In this document: in pieces, positions 33,096 through 41,852 of the stretch
How positions within the stretch are numbered: position 1 is the first letter of the stretch
Layout of the letters: each line of letters begins with the position of its first letter
NCBI GenBank assembly: GCA_902801155.1
Contig: CADCHG010000001.1
Location: 62,001 to 126,000 of the forward strand
Source: an uncultured Prevotellaceae bacterium
GTDB lineage: Bacteria; Bacteroidota; Bacteroidia; Bacteroidales; Bacteroidaceae
Reading direction: 5' to 3'
Length of the DNA: 64,000 nucleotides
Translations under genes and position numbers: made by a program
The notes under the pieces: generated by a model
The model's input: the letters and a program-made list of their open reading frames with translations, nothing else
Database searches by the model: none
Told to the model about the DNA's origin: nothing

Positions 33096-35606
33096 ATGAA
33101 TAAAGGTCAGAATAAAGCGAAACAAATGCTCAATGAGCAGGATGGAGGCAGCAGTTTTGATTTCTCTGCCATTCCTGGTTTGTGTATCAGCAACTGGTTT
33201 TGGTTCGTTCTCTGCGTTACCATTACATGCTCTGCAGCATTTATATACCTAAGAATTACGCAGCCAATATATGTACGTAGTGCTTCACTTGTTGTTAAAG
33301 ACGCAAAAGAGAGTGAAGCAATGGATAACGTCTTTACTAAGTTCAGAAATGGAAAGAGCATAATGCCTAACACATCTCTAAACAATGAGATTATTGCTTT
33401 CCGTAAGCCTGATCTTATGGAAAAAGTTGTTAAGCAATTAAATCTTGATATAAGATATGAAGTTCAAGGACATTTGCGCAATACAGCACTCTACGGTTCA
33501 AGTCTTCCTATTATCGCAAAGTTTTCTTCTGACAGAATCAACACGGAATTTGACGTTAAAATCAAAAATGACAAAGAGATTATTTTGAAATGGGATAAAA
33601 AGCATAGCGCTGGTCATGGCAAACTCAAATATAAAGGCGAATTCAACAAACCTATAAAAACGCCTTTCGGATATATAACTATTAGTCCTTCAAAAATTTT
33701 CCAATGGCGTTCAAACGACCACATAACCGTAATAAAAACTACGGTAAATTCTGCAACTCAATATTATCTCAGAAATCTGTATGTTGCCAACACTGACGAA
33801 AGATCATCTGTCATCGATCTTTCTTTGACCGACGTAAACATTGAACGTGCTGACGATGTTCTCAATACACTTATTGCTGTATACAATGAACAATGGATAG
33901 AAGACCGAAATCAGATTATTAAATCCACAAACCAGTTCATTCAAGCACGTCTTGTTGACCTGGAAAAAGAGCTTGGTGATGTTGAGAATGAAATGAGTGA
34001 TTACCAGATATCCAATCACACTCTCAATCTTACAGAGGAAGGTCAACGATACATGCAACGTTCATATCAATATGATGATCAAGGATTATCATTCGAGAAT
34101 GAGCTTGCTCTCACACAATATTTCCGCAATCATCTCAACAAGATAAAAGACTTCGACCACACTCTCCCACTTAGTGCAGGTATCAACAACCCAGCACTTC
34201 AACAGCAGGTAAACGAATATAACGGTTTAGTACTTGAACGCAGTAATCTTATTTCTGCATCATCTGAATCCAACCCTATGGTTGGGGATGTCATAAAACA
34301 GATGGAGGTATTGCGTCGAGGTATATTATCGACACTTGACACACATCTTGCGATGCTCAATACACAGGTTCAAATGTTGCATTCCAATAATCAACGCAAT
34401 AACAAAGAAATAGACAAGACACCATCAAAAGCAAAGAAATACGTTGATATCGAGCGTCGTCGCAAAATAAAAGAGCAACTATATACCTACCTCCTACAAA
34501 CTCGTGAGCAGAACAACCTGAACCAGACATTTGACGCATACAATACACGTATTCTTCAGCGCTCAAGCGGTTCTAGTCAGCAGGCCTACCCTAATAATAA
34601 GAAGGTTTGGATGATTGCTCTCGGAATTGGTTTTGGTTTCCCATTCCTTGTCATTGTACTACGTGAATTCTTAAATACCAAGGTCCGTGGACGCAAGGAT
34701 ATCGAAAATCTCCCCATTCCTTTTGTCGGTGAACTTCCACAACTTGAATTCCCAGACGAAGAAAGTACATCTTACGTCAAGACTGTTTCTGAAAAGATTA
34801 AGAATCTCAAGCGTAATAGCAGCGTAAATCGCAAGAAACGAGTAAAGTCGAAGGCTCATATCGTGGTTAAACAAGGAAGCCGTAACATAATCAATGAGGC
34901 ATTCCGTGTACTTCGTACTAATGTTGAGTTCATGATAGGTCAGAACAAAGATCTCAAGGTTATTATGACAACCTCTGCAAATCCAGGTTCTGGTAAAACC
35001 TTCATAAGCTACAACCTTGCCAAATGTATGTCACTCAAAGGAAAGAAGGTATGTGCCATAGACCTTGACCTTCGTCGTCGCTCTCTTTCTGATTATGTCG
35101 GGAAACCTGATCAAGGAGTTTCTGACTATATCAACGGAGCCGTATCCGACTGGCATGATGTACTTATTCCGGGTGAAGGTTCAGATACATTCTTCATACT
35201 TCCTGCCGGCACCTTGCCTCCAAACCCTGCAGAGATTATCAGTTATGATCGCTTCACAGAACTTATCAACGAAATTCGTGAAGAATTCGACTACGTATTC
35301 TTCGATTGTCCACCTGTTGAGATTGTTGCTGATACAAGTATTCTTGCAAAACATGCAGACATCTCACTCTTCGTTATCCGTGTAGGTCTTATGGAACTTG
35401 ACTTCCTACCTATCATCGAAGAGTATTACGATGATCAGCGATTCAATAACATGGGTGTTATCCTCAATGGGACTCTTACCGCCAATTCACGCTATGGCTA
35501 TCGTCGATATGGTTATCGCTATGGATATGGTTATGGTTACGGATATGGTGGCTACGGTTACTATGGCAGTGGATATTCTGAAGGATATAGCAGTAAGGAG
35601 TTCTAA
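33096..35606 (+). CDS. Polysaccharide co-polymerase and tyrosine autokinase, Wzc-like
   Basis: This 836-residue inner-membrane protein controls chain length and export. An N-terminal Wzz domain begins with a membrane helix near residue 30 (FWFVLCVTITCSAAFIYL), a coiled-coil periplasmic region follows (about residues 260-480), and a second helix lies near 505 (VWMIALGIGFGFPFLVIVL). The cytoplasmic BY-kinase has Walker A PGSGKT near 630, Walker A-prime AIDLDLRRRS near 655 and Walker B YVFFDCPP near 730. The C-terminal tyrosine cluster is an unusually regular Gly-Tyr tract (residues of about 800-825), the autophosphorylation site. Confidence 0.93.
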   Translation: MNKGQNKAKQMLNEQDGGSSFDFSAIPGLCISNWFWFVLCVTITCSAAFIYLRITQPIYVRSASLVVKDAKESEAMDNVFTKFRNGKSIMPNTSLNNEIIAFRKPDLMEKVVKQLNLDIRYEVQGHLRNTALYGSSLPIIAKFSSDRINTEFDVKIKNDKEIILKWDKKHSAGHGKLKYKGEFNKPIKTPFGYITISPSKIFQWRSNDHITVIKTTVNSATQYYLRNLYVANTDERSSVIDLSLTDVNIERADDVLNTLIAVYNEQWIEDRNQIIKSTNQFIQARLVDLEKELGDVENEMSDYQISNHTLNLTEEGQRYMQRSYQYDDQGLSFENELALTQYFRNHLNKIKDFDHTLPLSAGINNPALQQQVNEYNGLVLERSNLISASSESNPMVGDVIKQMEVLRRGILSTLDTHLAMLNTQVQMLHSNNQRNNKEIDKTPSKAKKYVDIERRRKIKEQLYTYLLQTREQNNLNQTFDAYNTRILQRSSGSSQQAYPNNKKVWMIALGIGFGFPFLVIVLREFLNTKVRGRKDIENLPIPFVGELPQLEFPDEESTSYVKTVSEKIKNLKRNSSVNRKKRVKSKAHIVVKQGSRNIINEAFRVLRTNVEFMIGQNKDLKVIMTTSANPGSGKTFISYNLAKCMSLKGKKVCAIDLDLRRRSLSDYVGKPDQGVSDYINGAVSDWHDVLIPGEGSDTFFILPAGTLPPNPAEIISYDRFTELINEIREEFDYVFFDCPPVEIVADTSILAKHADISLFVIRVGLMELDFLPIIEEYYDDQRFNNMGVILNGTLTANSRYGYRRYGYRYGYGYGYGYGGYGYYGSGYSEGYSSKEF

Positions 35607-35609
35607 ATT

Positions 35610-36317
35610 ATGTGGCCTTTCCCAAGCAAATACAATCTGCTACAATCTGGCATTTTCAACGGATGGACTGACCGCCATTCGCACATCCTCCCAGGTGTAG
35701 ATGATGGAATTCAGTCTGTCAAAGATTCTCTTGCCATACTCTCAATGTACGAACAAATGGGAGTAAAAAAAGTATGGCTTACTCCACACATTATGGAGGA
35801 TTGCCCCAATACTCCTGAAAAATTGAAAGTTCGCTTTGAAGAATTGGAAACTGCATACCAAGGTAAGATAGAACTTTCCTTGTCTGCAGAGAATATGATG
35901 GACGGACTTTTCGTCAAGAGATTGGAACAAGGCATTCTAATGCCTTATGGAGATAACCAAGACGAATTACTCATAGAGACATCATATGTTCAACCTCCAA
36001 TGGGTATGGAAGGTATTCTCAGGGATATGCAAAAAGCAGGTCTCACCCCCGTTCTTGCACATCCAGAACGATACCTATACATGGATGCAGAAAAGTATGA
36101 GAACATCAAGGAGATGGGAGTAAAATTCCAGTTGAATGTTACATCCCTAATCGGAGTGTATGGCAATCAGGTTAAGGAACGGGCGGAATATCTATTAAAT
36201 GAAGGCTACTATAATTATAGCGGCTCCGATGCACATTCATATCATGCAATCCAACGAGCATTTGAACACAAAGGCCTTAAAAAAAACATCGTATCAGCCA
36301 TCCGCACTAAACTCTAA
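35610..36317 (+). CDS. PHP-type protein-tyrosine phosphatase, CpsB/YwqE-like
   Basis: This 235-residue metal-dependent phosphatase of the PHP fold probably dephosphorylates the Tyr tail of the Wzc-like kinase, completing the phosphorylation cycle needed for polymer assembly. Metal-binding motifs are DRHSHILPGVDDG near residues 20-32, an internal LSAENMMDG, LAHPERY near 150, and SDAHSYH near 212. It starts 3 nt after the kinase stop. Confidence 0.9.
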   Translation: MWPFPSKYNLLQSGIFNGWTDRHSHILPGVDDGIQSVKDSLAILSMYEQMGVKKVWLTPHIMEDCPNTPEKLKVRFEELETAYQGKIELSLSAENMMDGLFVKRLEQGILMPYGDNQDELLIETSYVQPPMGMEGILRDMQKAGLTPVLAHPERYLYMDAEKYENIKEMGVKFQLNVTSLIGVYGNQVKERAEYLLNEGYYNYSGSDAHSYHAIQRAFEHKGLKKNIVSAIRTKL

Positions 36318-36350
36318 TCAATAAACACTAATCACCAACCAACACCCACA

Positions 36351-36920
36351 ATGAAAATAGTTTACTTTCACGGCTTCGGTTCTTCTGGTGCAAGTGGAAC
36401 AGTAGAAATTCTGCGTAGAATACTTCCCGATGATGAAATCATAGCACCAGACATCCCTATCGAACCACTTGAGGCTCTTCCATACCTAAGACAATATTGC
36501 GAGGAACAGCAACCTAACATCATCATTGGTACAAGCATGGGAGGAATGTATGCCCACCAGATGAAAGGTTTTAAACGCATTTGCGTAAACCCTGCTCTAA
36601 ATATGTCAACAGGAGTAGGGCTAAAGACAGGTGTTCACAAGTTCTTCAATCGTCGCAAAGACAACCAAAAAGAATTTAAGGTAACACGAGAGCTCATACA
36701 ACACCACAACCAGATTGAACGACAGCAATTCAAGGACATTACCGATGATGACCGTGAGAAATGCTATGGACTATTTGGCATAAATGATCCAGTAGTCAAG
36801 ACATACGATCTCTTTCATAAGTACTACCCAAATGCGCAACGATATGAAGGCGAGCATCGTCTCAACGAAAAAGTACTTCGTAAAGTAGTTCTGCCATTAA
36901 TTGAAAAGTTACGTCCATGA
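36351..36920 (+). CDS. YqiA/YcfP-like alpha/beta hydrolase
   Basis: A 189-residue small esterase-like protein. MKIVYFHGFGSSGASGTV at the start supplies the oxyanion region, the nucleophile elbow is IIGTSMGGMYA (Ser near residue 65), and the likely catalytic His is in GEHRLNEKV near 170. YqiA has esterase activity on short acyl esters in E. coli, but its cell role is unclear. It overlaps the next gene by 4 nt (ATGA). Confidence 0.8.
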   Translation: MKIVYFHGFGSSGASGTVEILRRILPDDEIIAPDIPIEPLEALPYLRQYCEEQQPNIIIGTSMGGMYAHQMKGFKRICVNPALNMSTGVGLKTGVHKFFNRRKDNQKEFKVTRELIQHHNQIERQQFKDITDDDREKCYGLFGINDPVVKTYDLFHKYYPNAQRYEGEHRLNEKVLRKVVLPLIEKLRP

Positions 36921-37468
36921 ACTTCCAACAGATAATAGACCATTACTATGTTCCTGGAAAACTTCGCGACATTCTGATGGTGCATAGCAGAAAAGTAGCG
37001 GATAAAGCTATGAAAGTTTGCAACAAGCCTGAGATGATACCATTCATAGAAGCGGCAGCAATGCTTCACGATATAGGTATCATCCGATGCGATGCTGCAG
37101 GAATAGAGTGCTACGGTACAGAACCATATATATGTCACGGACGAATAGGAGCACAAATGCTACGAGAGGATGCACATCTGTTTGGATTATCACAAAAAGA
37201 AATAGAGCCTTACGCACGTGTTTGCGAACGTCATACAGGTGCAGGACTTACCAAACAGCAGATTATCTCCCAATCTCTTCCCCTTCCACATGAGGATTTC
37301 CTGCCAGAAACACAAGAAGAACAGATTATCTGCTATGCAGACAAGTTCTTCTCGAAGACACATCCCGAAATTGAAAAGTCATACGAGCAAGCCTTGAAAA
37401 GCATAGAAAAGTTCGGAGAAGAAGGGGCTGAGCGATTCAAAAAATGGCATAAGGAATTCAATGTCTAA
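36917..37468 (+). CDS. HD-domain phosphohydrolase
   Basis: A 183-residue HD protein: His in LMVHSRKVADKA near residue 25, the HD pair in AAMLHDIGIIRCDA near 51-52, a third His in ICHGRIGAQML near 75, and CYADKFFSKTHPE with the final Asp near 139. Such small HDIG proteins cleave phosphoester bonds in nucleotides or related compounds; the substrate is unknown. Its start overlaps the preceding hydrolase, so the pair is translationally coupled. Its stop codon lies in the repeat at 37465. Confidence 0.85.
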   Translation: MNFQQIIDHYYVPGKLRDILMVHSRKVADKAMKVCNKPEMIPFIEAAAMLHDIGIIRCDAAGIECYGTEPYICHGRIGAQMLREDAHLFGLSQKEIEPYARVCERHTGAGLTKQQIISQSLPLPHEDFLPETQEEQIICYADKFFSKTHPEIEKSYEQALKSIEKFGEEGAERFKKWHKEFNV

Positions 37469-37580
37469 CCAAGCCCTCCCCAAAAGGAATAAAAGGTAAT
37501 TAAATAAATGCCGCATATGGTCGTTCCATAAGCGGCATTACTATATATCATCCTTCCCTTTTAGGAAGTATTAGTTAGGC
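37465..37580. repeat. Second CCTAACCAAGCC-type inverted repeat
   Basis: Left arm 37465-37496 (ctaaccaagccctcccc and on) and right arm 37549-37580 (reverse complement of gcctaactaatacttcc and on) are a diverged copy of the 4640-4796 repeat. Between them is a strong hairpin, aatgccgc / gcggcatt (37508-37540). The stop codons of the HD gene and of the convergent palmitoyltransferase gene both fall inside the arms. Confidence 0.75.
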
Positions 37581-38765
37581 TTTTATTATACCTAACTCCA
37601 CAAATATTCCTTTAAGAATCTCAACAGAACGGTCAACCTGTTCCTTTGTGTGAGTTGCCATCAAAGCATATCTTACCAAGGTATCAGATGGAGCACATGC
37701 AGGTGGAACTACAGGATTGATGAACACACCACGCTCAAAAGCCATTGCTGTAACAGCAAATGTCTTCTCCATATCACGGATGTAAAGTGGAATAATTGGC
37801 GACTCAGTATCACCAATCTCAAATCCTTCTTCCTTGAAGCGGCTAAGCGCATAGTTAGTTACATCCCAAAGAGCCTTAATACGCTGTGGTTCACTCTTAA
37901 TGATATCAAGGGCACACTTAGCAGCAGCAGTAGCAGCAGGTGTGTTTGATGCAGAGAACATATAAGTACGAGCGGAATGACGCAAGTAATTGATTGTATC
38001 CCAGTCACCAGCGATGAAACCACCGATAGAAGCAAGTGACTTTGAGAATGTTCCCATAATCAGATCTACCTCATCGGTCAAACCGAAATGGTCACATACA
38101 CCACGGCCCTGCTTACCAAATACACCAAGACCATGTGCCTCATCAACCATGATAGAGCAGTTGTACTTCTTCTTCAGTTCTACGATCTCTGGCAACTTAC
38201 AAAGATCACCCTCCATAGAGAATACACCATCAACAACGATGAGCTTGATAGCATCATAAGGAAGAGTCTTAAGAATACGTTCAAGATCTTCCATATCGTT
38301 ATGCTTGAACTTCAACTGATGAGCGAAGCTAAGACGACGACCATCAACAATACTTGCATGATCACGGTCATCACAAAGAATATAGTCCTCACGACCACCA
38401 ATCGCAGCAATAACGCCTGAGTTTACAGTAAAACCAGTAGAGAAGCACAAAGCCTCTTCTTTACCAACAAACTCAGCAAGTTCCTTTTCCAGATTAACAT
38501 GGATATCAAGTGTACCATTCAGGAAACGACTGCCCGCACAACCTGTGCCATATTTATCGGTTGCAGCCTTAGCAGCATCAATAATGCGCTGATCACCAAC
38601 AAGTCCTGTATAGGCGTTTGAGCCAAACATCAATACATGATGATCGCCCATTTCCACTTCAGTACCCTGCTTGCCTGTGATACAGCGGAAATAAGGATAC
38701 AATCCTTTTTCCTGCAATTTCTGCGGCAAACGATAATTTTTGTACTTTTCTTGTAACTGTCCCAT
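37575..38765 (-). CDS. spt: Serine palmitoyltransferase, bacterial sphingolipid synthesis
   Basis: This 396-residue PLP enzyme of the alpha-oxoamine synthase family closely resembles the Bacteroides Spt, which condenses serine with an acyl-CoA to 3-ketodihydrosphingosine. Characteristic stretches are VLMFGSNAYTGL, GSRFLNGTLDIHVNLE, IMVDEAHGLGVFGKQGRGV, and the PLP lysine in MGTFSKSLASIGGF near residue 240. The Ala/Gly/Thr-type relatives (KBL, BioF) differ in these places, and no biotin or threonine genes are adjacent. It lies divergent from a lipid kinase gene, which fits a lipid setting. The -7 box TATCTTTG lies at 38840-38833. Confidence 0.88.
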   Translation of the reverse strand: MGQLQEKYKNYRLPQKLQEKGLYPYFRCITGKQGTEVEMGDHHVLMFGSNAYTGLVGDQRIIDAAKAATDKYGTGCAGSRFLNGTLDIHVNLEKELAEFVGKEEALCFSTGFTVNSGVIAAIGGREDYILCDDRDHASIVDGRRLSFAHQLKFKHNDMEDLERILKTLPYDAIKLIVVDGVFSMEGDLCKLPEIVELKKKYNCSIMVDEAHGLGVFGKQGRGVCDHFGLTDEVDLIMGTFSKSLASIGGFIAGDWDTINYLRHSARTYMFSASNTPAATAAAKCALDIIKSEPQRIKALWDVTNYALSRFKEEGFEIGDTESPIIPLYIRDMEKTFAVTAMAFERGVFINPVVPPACAPSDTLVRYALMATHTKEQVDRSVEILKGIFVELGIIKA

Positions 38766-38832
38766 TATAATATAATGTATTTTTTATTCTTCTTACAGCG
38801 AACCGACAACACACAGTTATCCATTCAGCATG

Positions 38833-38840
38833 CAAAGATA
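38833..38840 (-). promoter_or_regulatory. -7 box of the serine palmitoyltransferase gene
   Basis: The minus-strand TATCTTTG followed by CATG lies about 70 nt upstream of the start. There is no clear -33 partner. Confidence 0.5.
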
Positions 38841-38935
38841 CAAAAAAAATGCCTAATATGGCACAATTATGTCAATAAAAATCTCTTTTTCGTTAAAAAT
38901 TCATTATAACCTCTTCAAATATATGCTTTTTTTTA

Positions 38936-38943
38936 TAAATTTG
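38936..38943 (+). promoter_or_regulatory. -7 box of the lipid kinase gene
   Basis: TAAATTTG followed by CATTC. The predicted transcript start is near 38950, leaving only about 12 nt before the GTG start codon. Confidence 0.5.
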
Positions 38944-38962
38944 CATTCAAATTCATTTAATC

Positions 38963-40018
38963 GTGCAAAAGATAGTTTTCATCATAAACCCCATATCAGG
39001 AACTGCAAGTAAAAAATCGATGCCGGCTCTTATTGACAAGTATATAGACAAGAACCGCTTTGATATCGAAATAAAATTTACTGAATATGCAGGTCATGCG
39101 TCAGTTCTCGCCAAAGAAGCAAGAGAGGCTGGAGTAGATGTCGTGGTAGCTGTGGGCGGCGACGGAACCATAAATGAGGTTGCACGCGCCCTTACCCAAA
39201 GCAAGACTGCCCTTGGCATCATCCCATGCGGCTCTGGCAATGGACTTGCACGCCATCTGATGCTGCCACTCAACATAAAAGGAGCACTTGAGGTTATCAA
39301 CAACTGTGAAATCCACAATCTTGACTATGGTATCATTAATGGTCATCCCTTCTTCTGCACCTGCGGAATGGGCTTCGACGCATTCATAAGCGCGAAATTC
39401 GCTGAAGCAGGCAAGCGTGGTCCTATCACATACGCAGAGAACGTTTTAAAGGAAGGATTGACCTACAAGCCTGAGACATACACCATTACGCTCGATGATG
39501 CAGAGATAAGCTACAAGGCATTCCTCGTATCATGCGCCAATGCCTCACAATACGGAAATGATGCATATATCGCACCTCAGGCGAGCATGAAGGACGGACT
39601 TATCGATGTTGTCATCATCGAACCTTTTGACATCATCGAGGCTCCAAGTATCAGTCTTGAGATGTTCAACAAAACACTTGATAAGAACTCCAAGATAAAA
39701 TGCTTCAAAACCCGCAAGCTTCATATCCATCGTGAACAACCAGGAGTAATACACTATGATGGAGATCCTATAGAAGCGCCTGCAGATCTCGACATTGAAC
39801 TTGTACACCAAGGCATACGTATCGTTGTCAACCCAAATGCCGACAAACGTCGTCGTCGTCCAAACAGGGTACAGAGTGCATTTAGCAACTTCTTCAACGA
39901 GCTACAAAACGTGAAGAAAGGTATGGAACACCTTACATCAGAAATGGGACAGCAGGTAGGCAATCCTGTACGACATGCGAAGGCCGTAAGTGAGTATATT
40001 CAAAGCAAACTGAAATAG
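38963..40018 (+). CDS. Diacylglycerol/sphingosine kinase-family lipid kinase
   Basis: This 351-residue enzyme is of the DAGK catalytic family: FIINPISGTASKKS at the start, the nucleotide loop AVGGDGTINEVARAL near residue 64, IIPCGSGNGLARHL near 90, and DYGIINGHPFFCTCGMGFDA near 125. It phosphorylates a lipid alcohol such as diacylglycerol; a long-chain base is possible given the neighbouring spt. The start is GTG at 38963; no in-frame ATG lies upstream. The C-terminal 60 residues after about 290 are basic and unassigned (DKRRRRPNRVQ). Confidence 0.85.
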   Translation: MQKIVFIINPISGTASKKSMPALIDKYIDKNRFDIEIKFTEYAGHASVLAKEAREAGVDVVVAVGGDGTINEVARALTQSKTALGIIPCGSGNGLARHLMLPLNIKGALEVINNCEIHNLDYGIINGHPFFCTCGMGFDAFISAKFAEAGKRGPITYAENVLKEGLTYKPETYTITLDDAEISYKAFLVSCANASQYGNDAYIAPQASMKDGLIDVVIIEPFDIIEAPSISLEMFNKTLDKNSKIKCFKTRKLHIHREQPGVIHYDGDPIEAPADLDIELVHQGIRIVVNPNADKRRRRPNRVQSAFSNFFNELQNVKKGMEHLTSEMGQQVGNPVRHAKAVSEYIQSKLK

Positions 40019-40076
40019 TACGACATAAAATTTGCGATAGCAATAAAAAAACGCTATCTATATATCCTATGAAGCT

Positions 40077-40197
40077 CCGTTGATCCTTCGCTCTTCCTTC
40101 GCTAATCCTCCGTACCAAACTCGGTGAAGCTCTTATTACGAATGGTATTTGCACCGACTTTGCACCGACTTTGGTACGGACCTACAACGGAATTACA
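40077..40197. repeat. 11-bp-periodic intergenic array 6
   Basis: Eleven exact 11-bp units: ccgttgatcct, tcgctcttcct, tcgctaatcct, ccgtaccaaac, tcggtgaagct, cttattacgaa, tggtatttgca, ccgactttgca, ccgactttggt, acggacctaca, acggaattaca. It mixes the words of arrays 1-3 and 5 in one run and lies in the convergent gap between the lipid kinase gene and trpS. Confidence 0.9.
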
Positions 40198-40249
40198 ACG
40201 AAACCACATCGGATTTATTGGCTATATATATTGTTGCTGTCCCAATTAT

Positions 40250-40297
40250 AAAAAAATATAGGTCCAATTCAAAAGAAAATTGAATTGAACCTATATT
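40250..40297 (-). terminator. Terminator of trpS
   Basis: A long inverted repeat (ataggt-caattcaa / ttgaattg-acctat) is followed on the minus strand by TATATTTTTTT, 32 bases after the trpS stop. Confidence 0.85.
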
Positions 40298-40328
40298 GTA
40301 TTTGTTCAGAAATGATCTATAACGAATC

Positions 40329-41456
40329 TTATTGCTGGGCAAATCTCTTTGCCTGCTCTGCAATAAGTTCCTTATCGTCAAAGTAATCTATACGCATAGC
40401 GTGACGAACCTCAGCAAGAGTCTGAGCGCCAACCTTACGTGCCTCTTCTGTTCCACGTCTCAGAATCTCATAGACACCAGGAATATCCTTCTCATATTCC
40501 TTACGACGCTGACGGATTGGCTCAAGACGGTCGTTGAGGACATTCAATAGGAACTTCTTACAAGTTCCATCACCAAGACCTCCCTTAATGTAATGAGCCT
40601 TCATCTCGTCAAGGTTCTTGTAATCAGGAAGGAATTTCTCAAAATCGCTATCCTCACAGAATGCATCAAGATAAACAAATACGGTATTCTGATAACTCTG
40701 TTCATTACCATCAGCATCTGTATAAGTCCCCTGAAGATGACCAGGATCCTCGATATTCAAGTGAAGAGGATCTGTGAACATAGAGTTCACCTTCTTCTTC
40801 AATTCCTTTGGAGTATCAGAAAGATATATGCAGTTGCCAAGGGACTTTGACATTTTTGCCTTTCCATCGGTTCCTGGCAAACGAAGACAAGCAGCATTAT
40901 CAGGAAGAAGAATCTTCGGCTCAACAAGAGTCTCACCATATATATTATTGAAGCGGCGTACTATCTCGTTGGTCTGCTCTAGCATAGGCTTCTGATCCTC
41001 ACCTACAGGTACTGTTGTAGCTTTGAAAAGAGTAATATCTGCAGCTTGCGAGATAGGATAGCAGAAGAAACCTGTGGGCGTGCCACCTTCAAACTTACGC
41101 ATTTCCAACTCGGTCTTTACGGTTGGGTTACGCTGAAGACGCTGAACACTAACAAGGTTCATATAATAGAATGTCAGTTCTGTAAGCTCTGGAACCGCAC
41201 TCTGAATAAAAAGATTGCACTTATTTGGATCAAGACCAGCTGACAGATAGTCAAGAGCCACCTCTATGACATTCTGGCGAATCTTCTCTGGATTATCAGC
41301 ATTATCAGTAAGAGCCTGTGCATCGGCAATCATAATGAATATCTTATCGTACTCACCAGAGTTCTGTAGTTCTACACGACGACGAAGTGAACCAACATAG
41401 TGACCAATATGCAACTTACCAGTTGGACGGTCACCTGTAAGAATTATTTTTTCCAT
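40329..41456 (-). CDS. trpS: Tryptophan-tRNA ligase
   Basis: TrpRS charges tRNA-Trp. The 375-residue class I synthetase has the HIGH-type motif in [13 protein letters not shown] near residues 12-24 and the KMSKS loop in [12 protein letters not shown] near 200. It is slightly longer than the E. coli enzyme. A -7 box (TAACTTTG, minus strand 41518-41511) lies about 55 nt upstream. Confidence 0.95.
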   Translation of the reverse strand: MEKIILTGDRPTGKLHIGHYVGSLRRRVELQNSGEYDKIFIMIADAQALTDNADNPEKIRQNVIEVALDYLSAGLDPNKCNLFIQSAVPELTELTFYYMNLVSVQRLQRNPTVKTELEMRKFEGGTPTGFFCYPISQAADITLFKATTVPVGEDQKPMLEQTNEIVRRFNNIYGETLVEPKILLPDNAACLRLPGTDGKAKMSKSLGNCIYLSDTPKELKKKVNSMFTDPLHLNIEDPGHLQGTYTDADGNEQSYQNTVFVYLDAFCEDSDFEKFLPDYKNLDEMKAHYIKGGLGDGTCKKFLLNVLNDRLEPIRQRRKEYEKDIPGVYEILRRGTEEARKVGAQTLAEVRHAMRIDYFDDKELIAEQAKRFAQQ

Positions 41457-41510
41457 TTATCTTTATTATTCAATTTCAATTTTCTGGCGCAAAGTTTAAA
41501 TTTGCGAGCG

Positions 41511-41518
41511 CAAAGTTA
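41511..41518 (-). promoter_or_regulatory. -7 box of trpS
   Basis: The minus-strand TAACTTTG followed by CGC; no clear -33 box. A second CAAAG copy lies at 41490. Confidence 0.5.
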
Positions 41519-41624
41519 CTAAAAAAAAACGATTTCCTCAGCCTTTCATTCCTTAAATATCCAAAAAATCGTTAATAAAGCGACATTTTCCCCGCCGAAT
41601 ATGAAATATATTAAAAAAAAGTTG

Positions 41625-41632
41625 TACTTTTG
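41625..41632 (+). promoter_or_regulatory. -7 box upstream of the tRNA pair
   Basis: TACTTTTG followed by TATCC lies 21 nt before the tRNA-Thr 5' end. Confidence 0.5.
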
Positions 41633-41653
41633 TATCCGATTTCAGAAAATCAA

Positions 41654-41726
<73 letters not shown>

Positions 41727-41779
41727 CCAAAAACAAAAAAATGATAACTTTTCGAGTTATCATTTTTCTATATCTTAAT

Positions 41780-41852
41780 GCGGTAATAGCTCAGTTGGTA
41801 GAGCAGCGGCTTCCCAAGCCGCAGGTCACGAGTTCGAGCCTCGCTTACCGCT
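41780..41852 (+). tRNA. tRNA-Gly (CCC)
   Basis: The acceptor gcggtaa / ttaccgc and anticodon stem gcggc / gccgc with loop TTCCCAA give a 73-nt tRNA reading GGG. CCA is not encoded. Its last 8 bases overlap the 3' end of the minus-strand nucleotidyltransferase gene. Confidence 0.94.
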
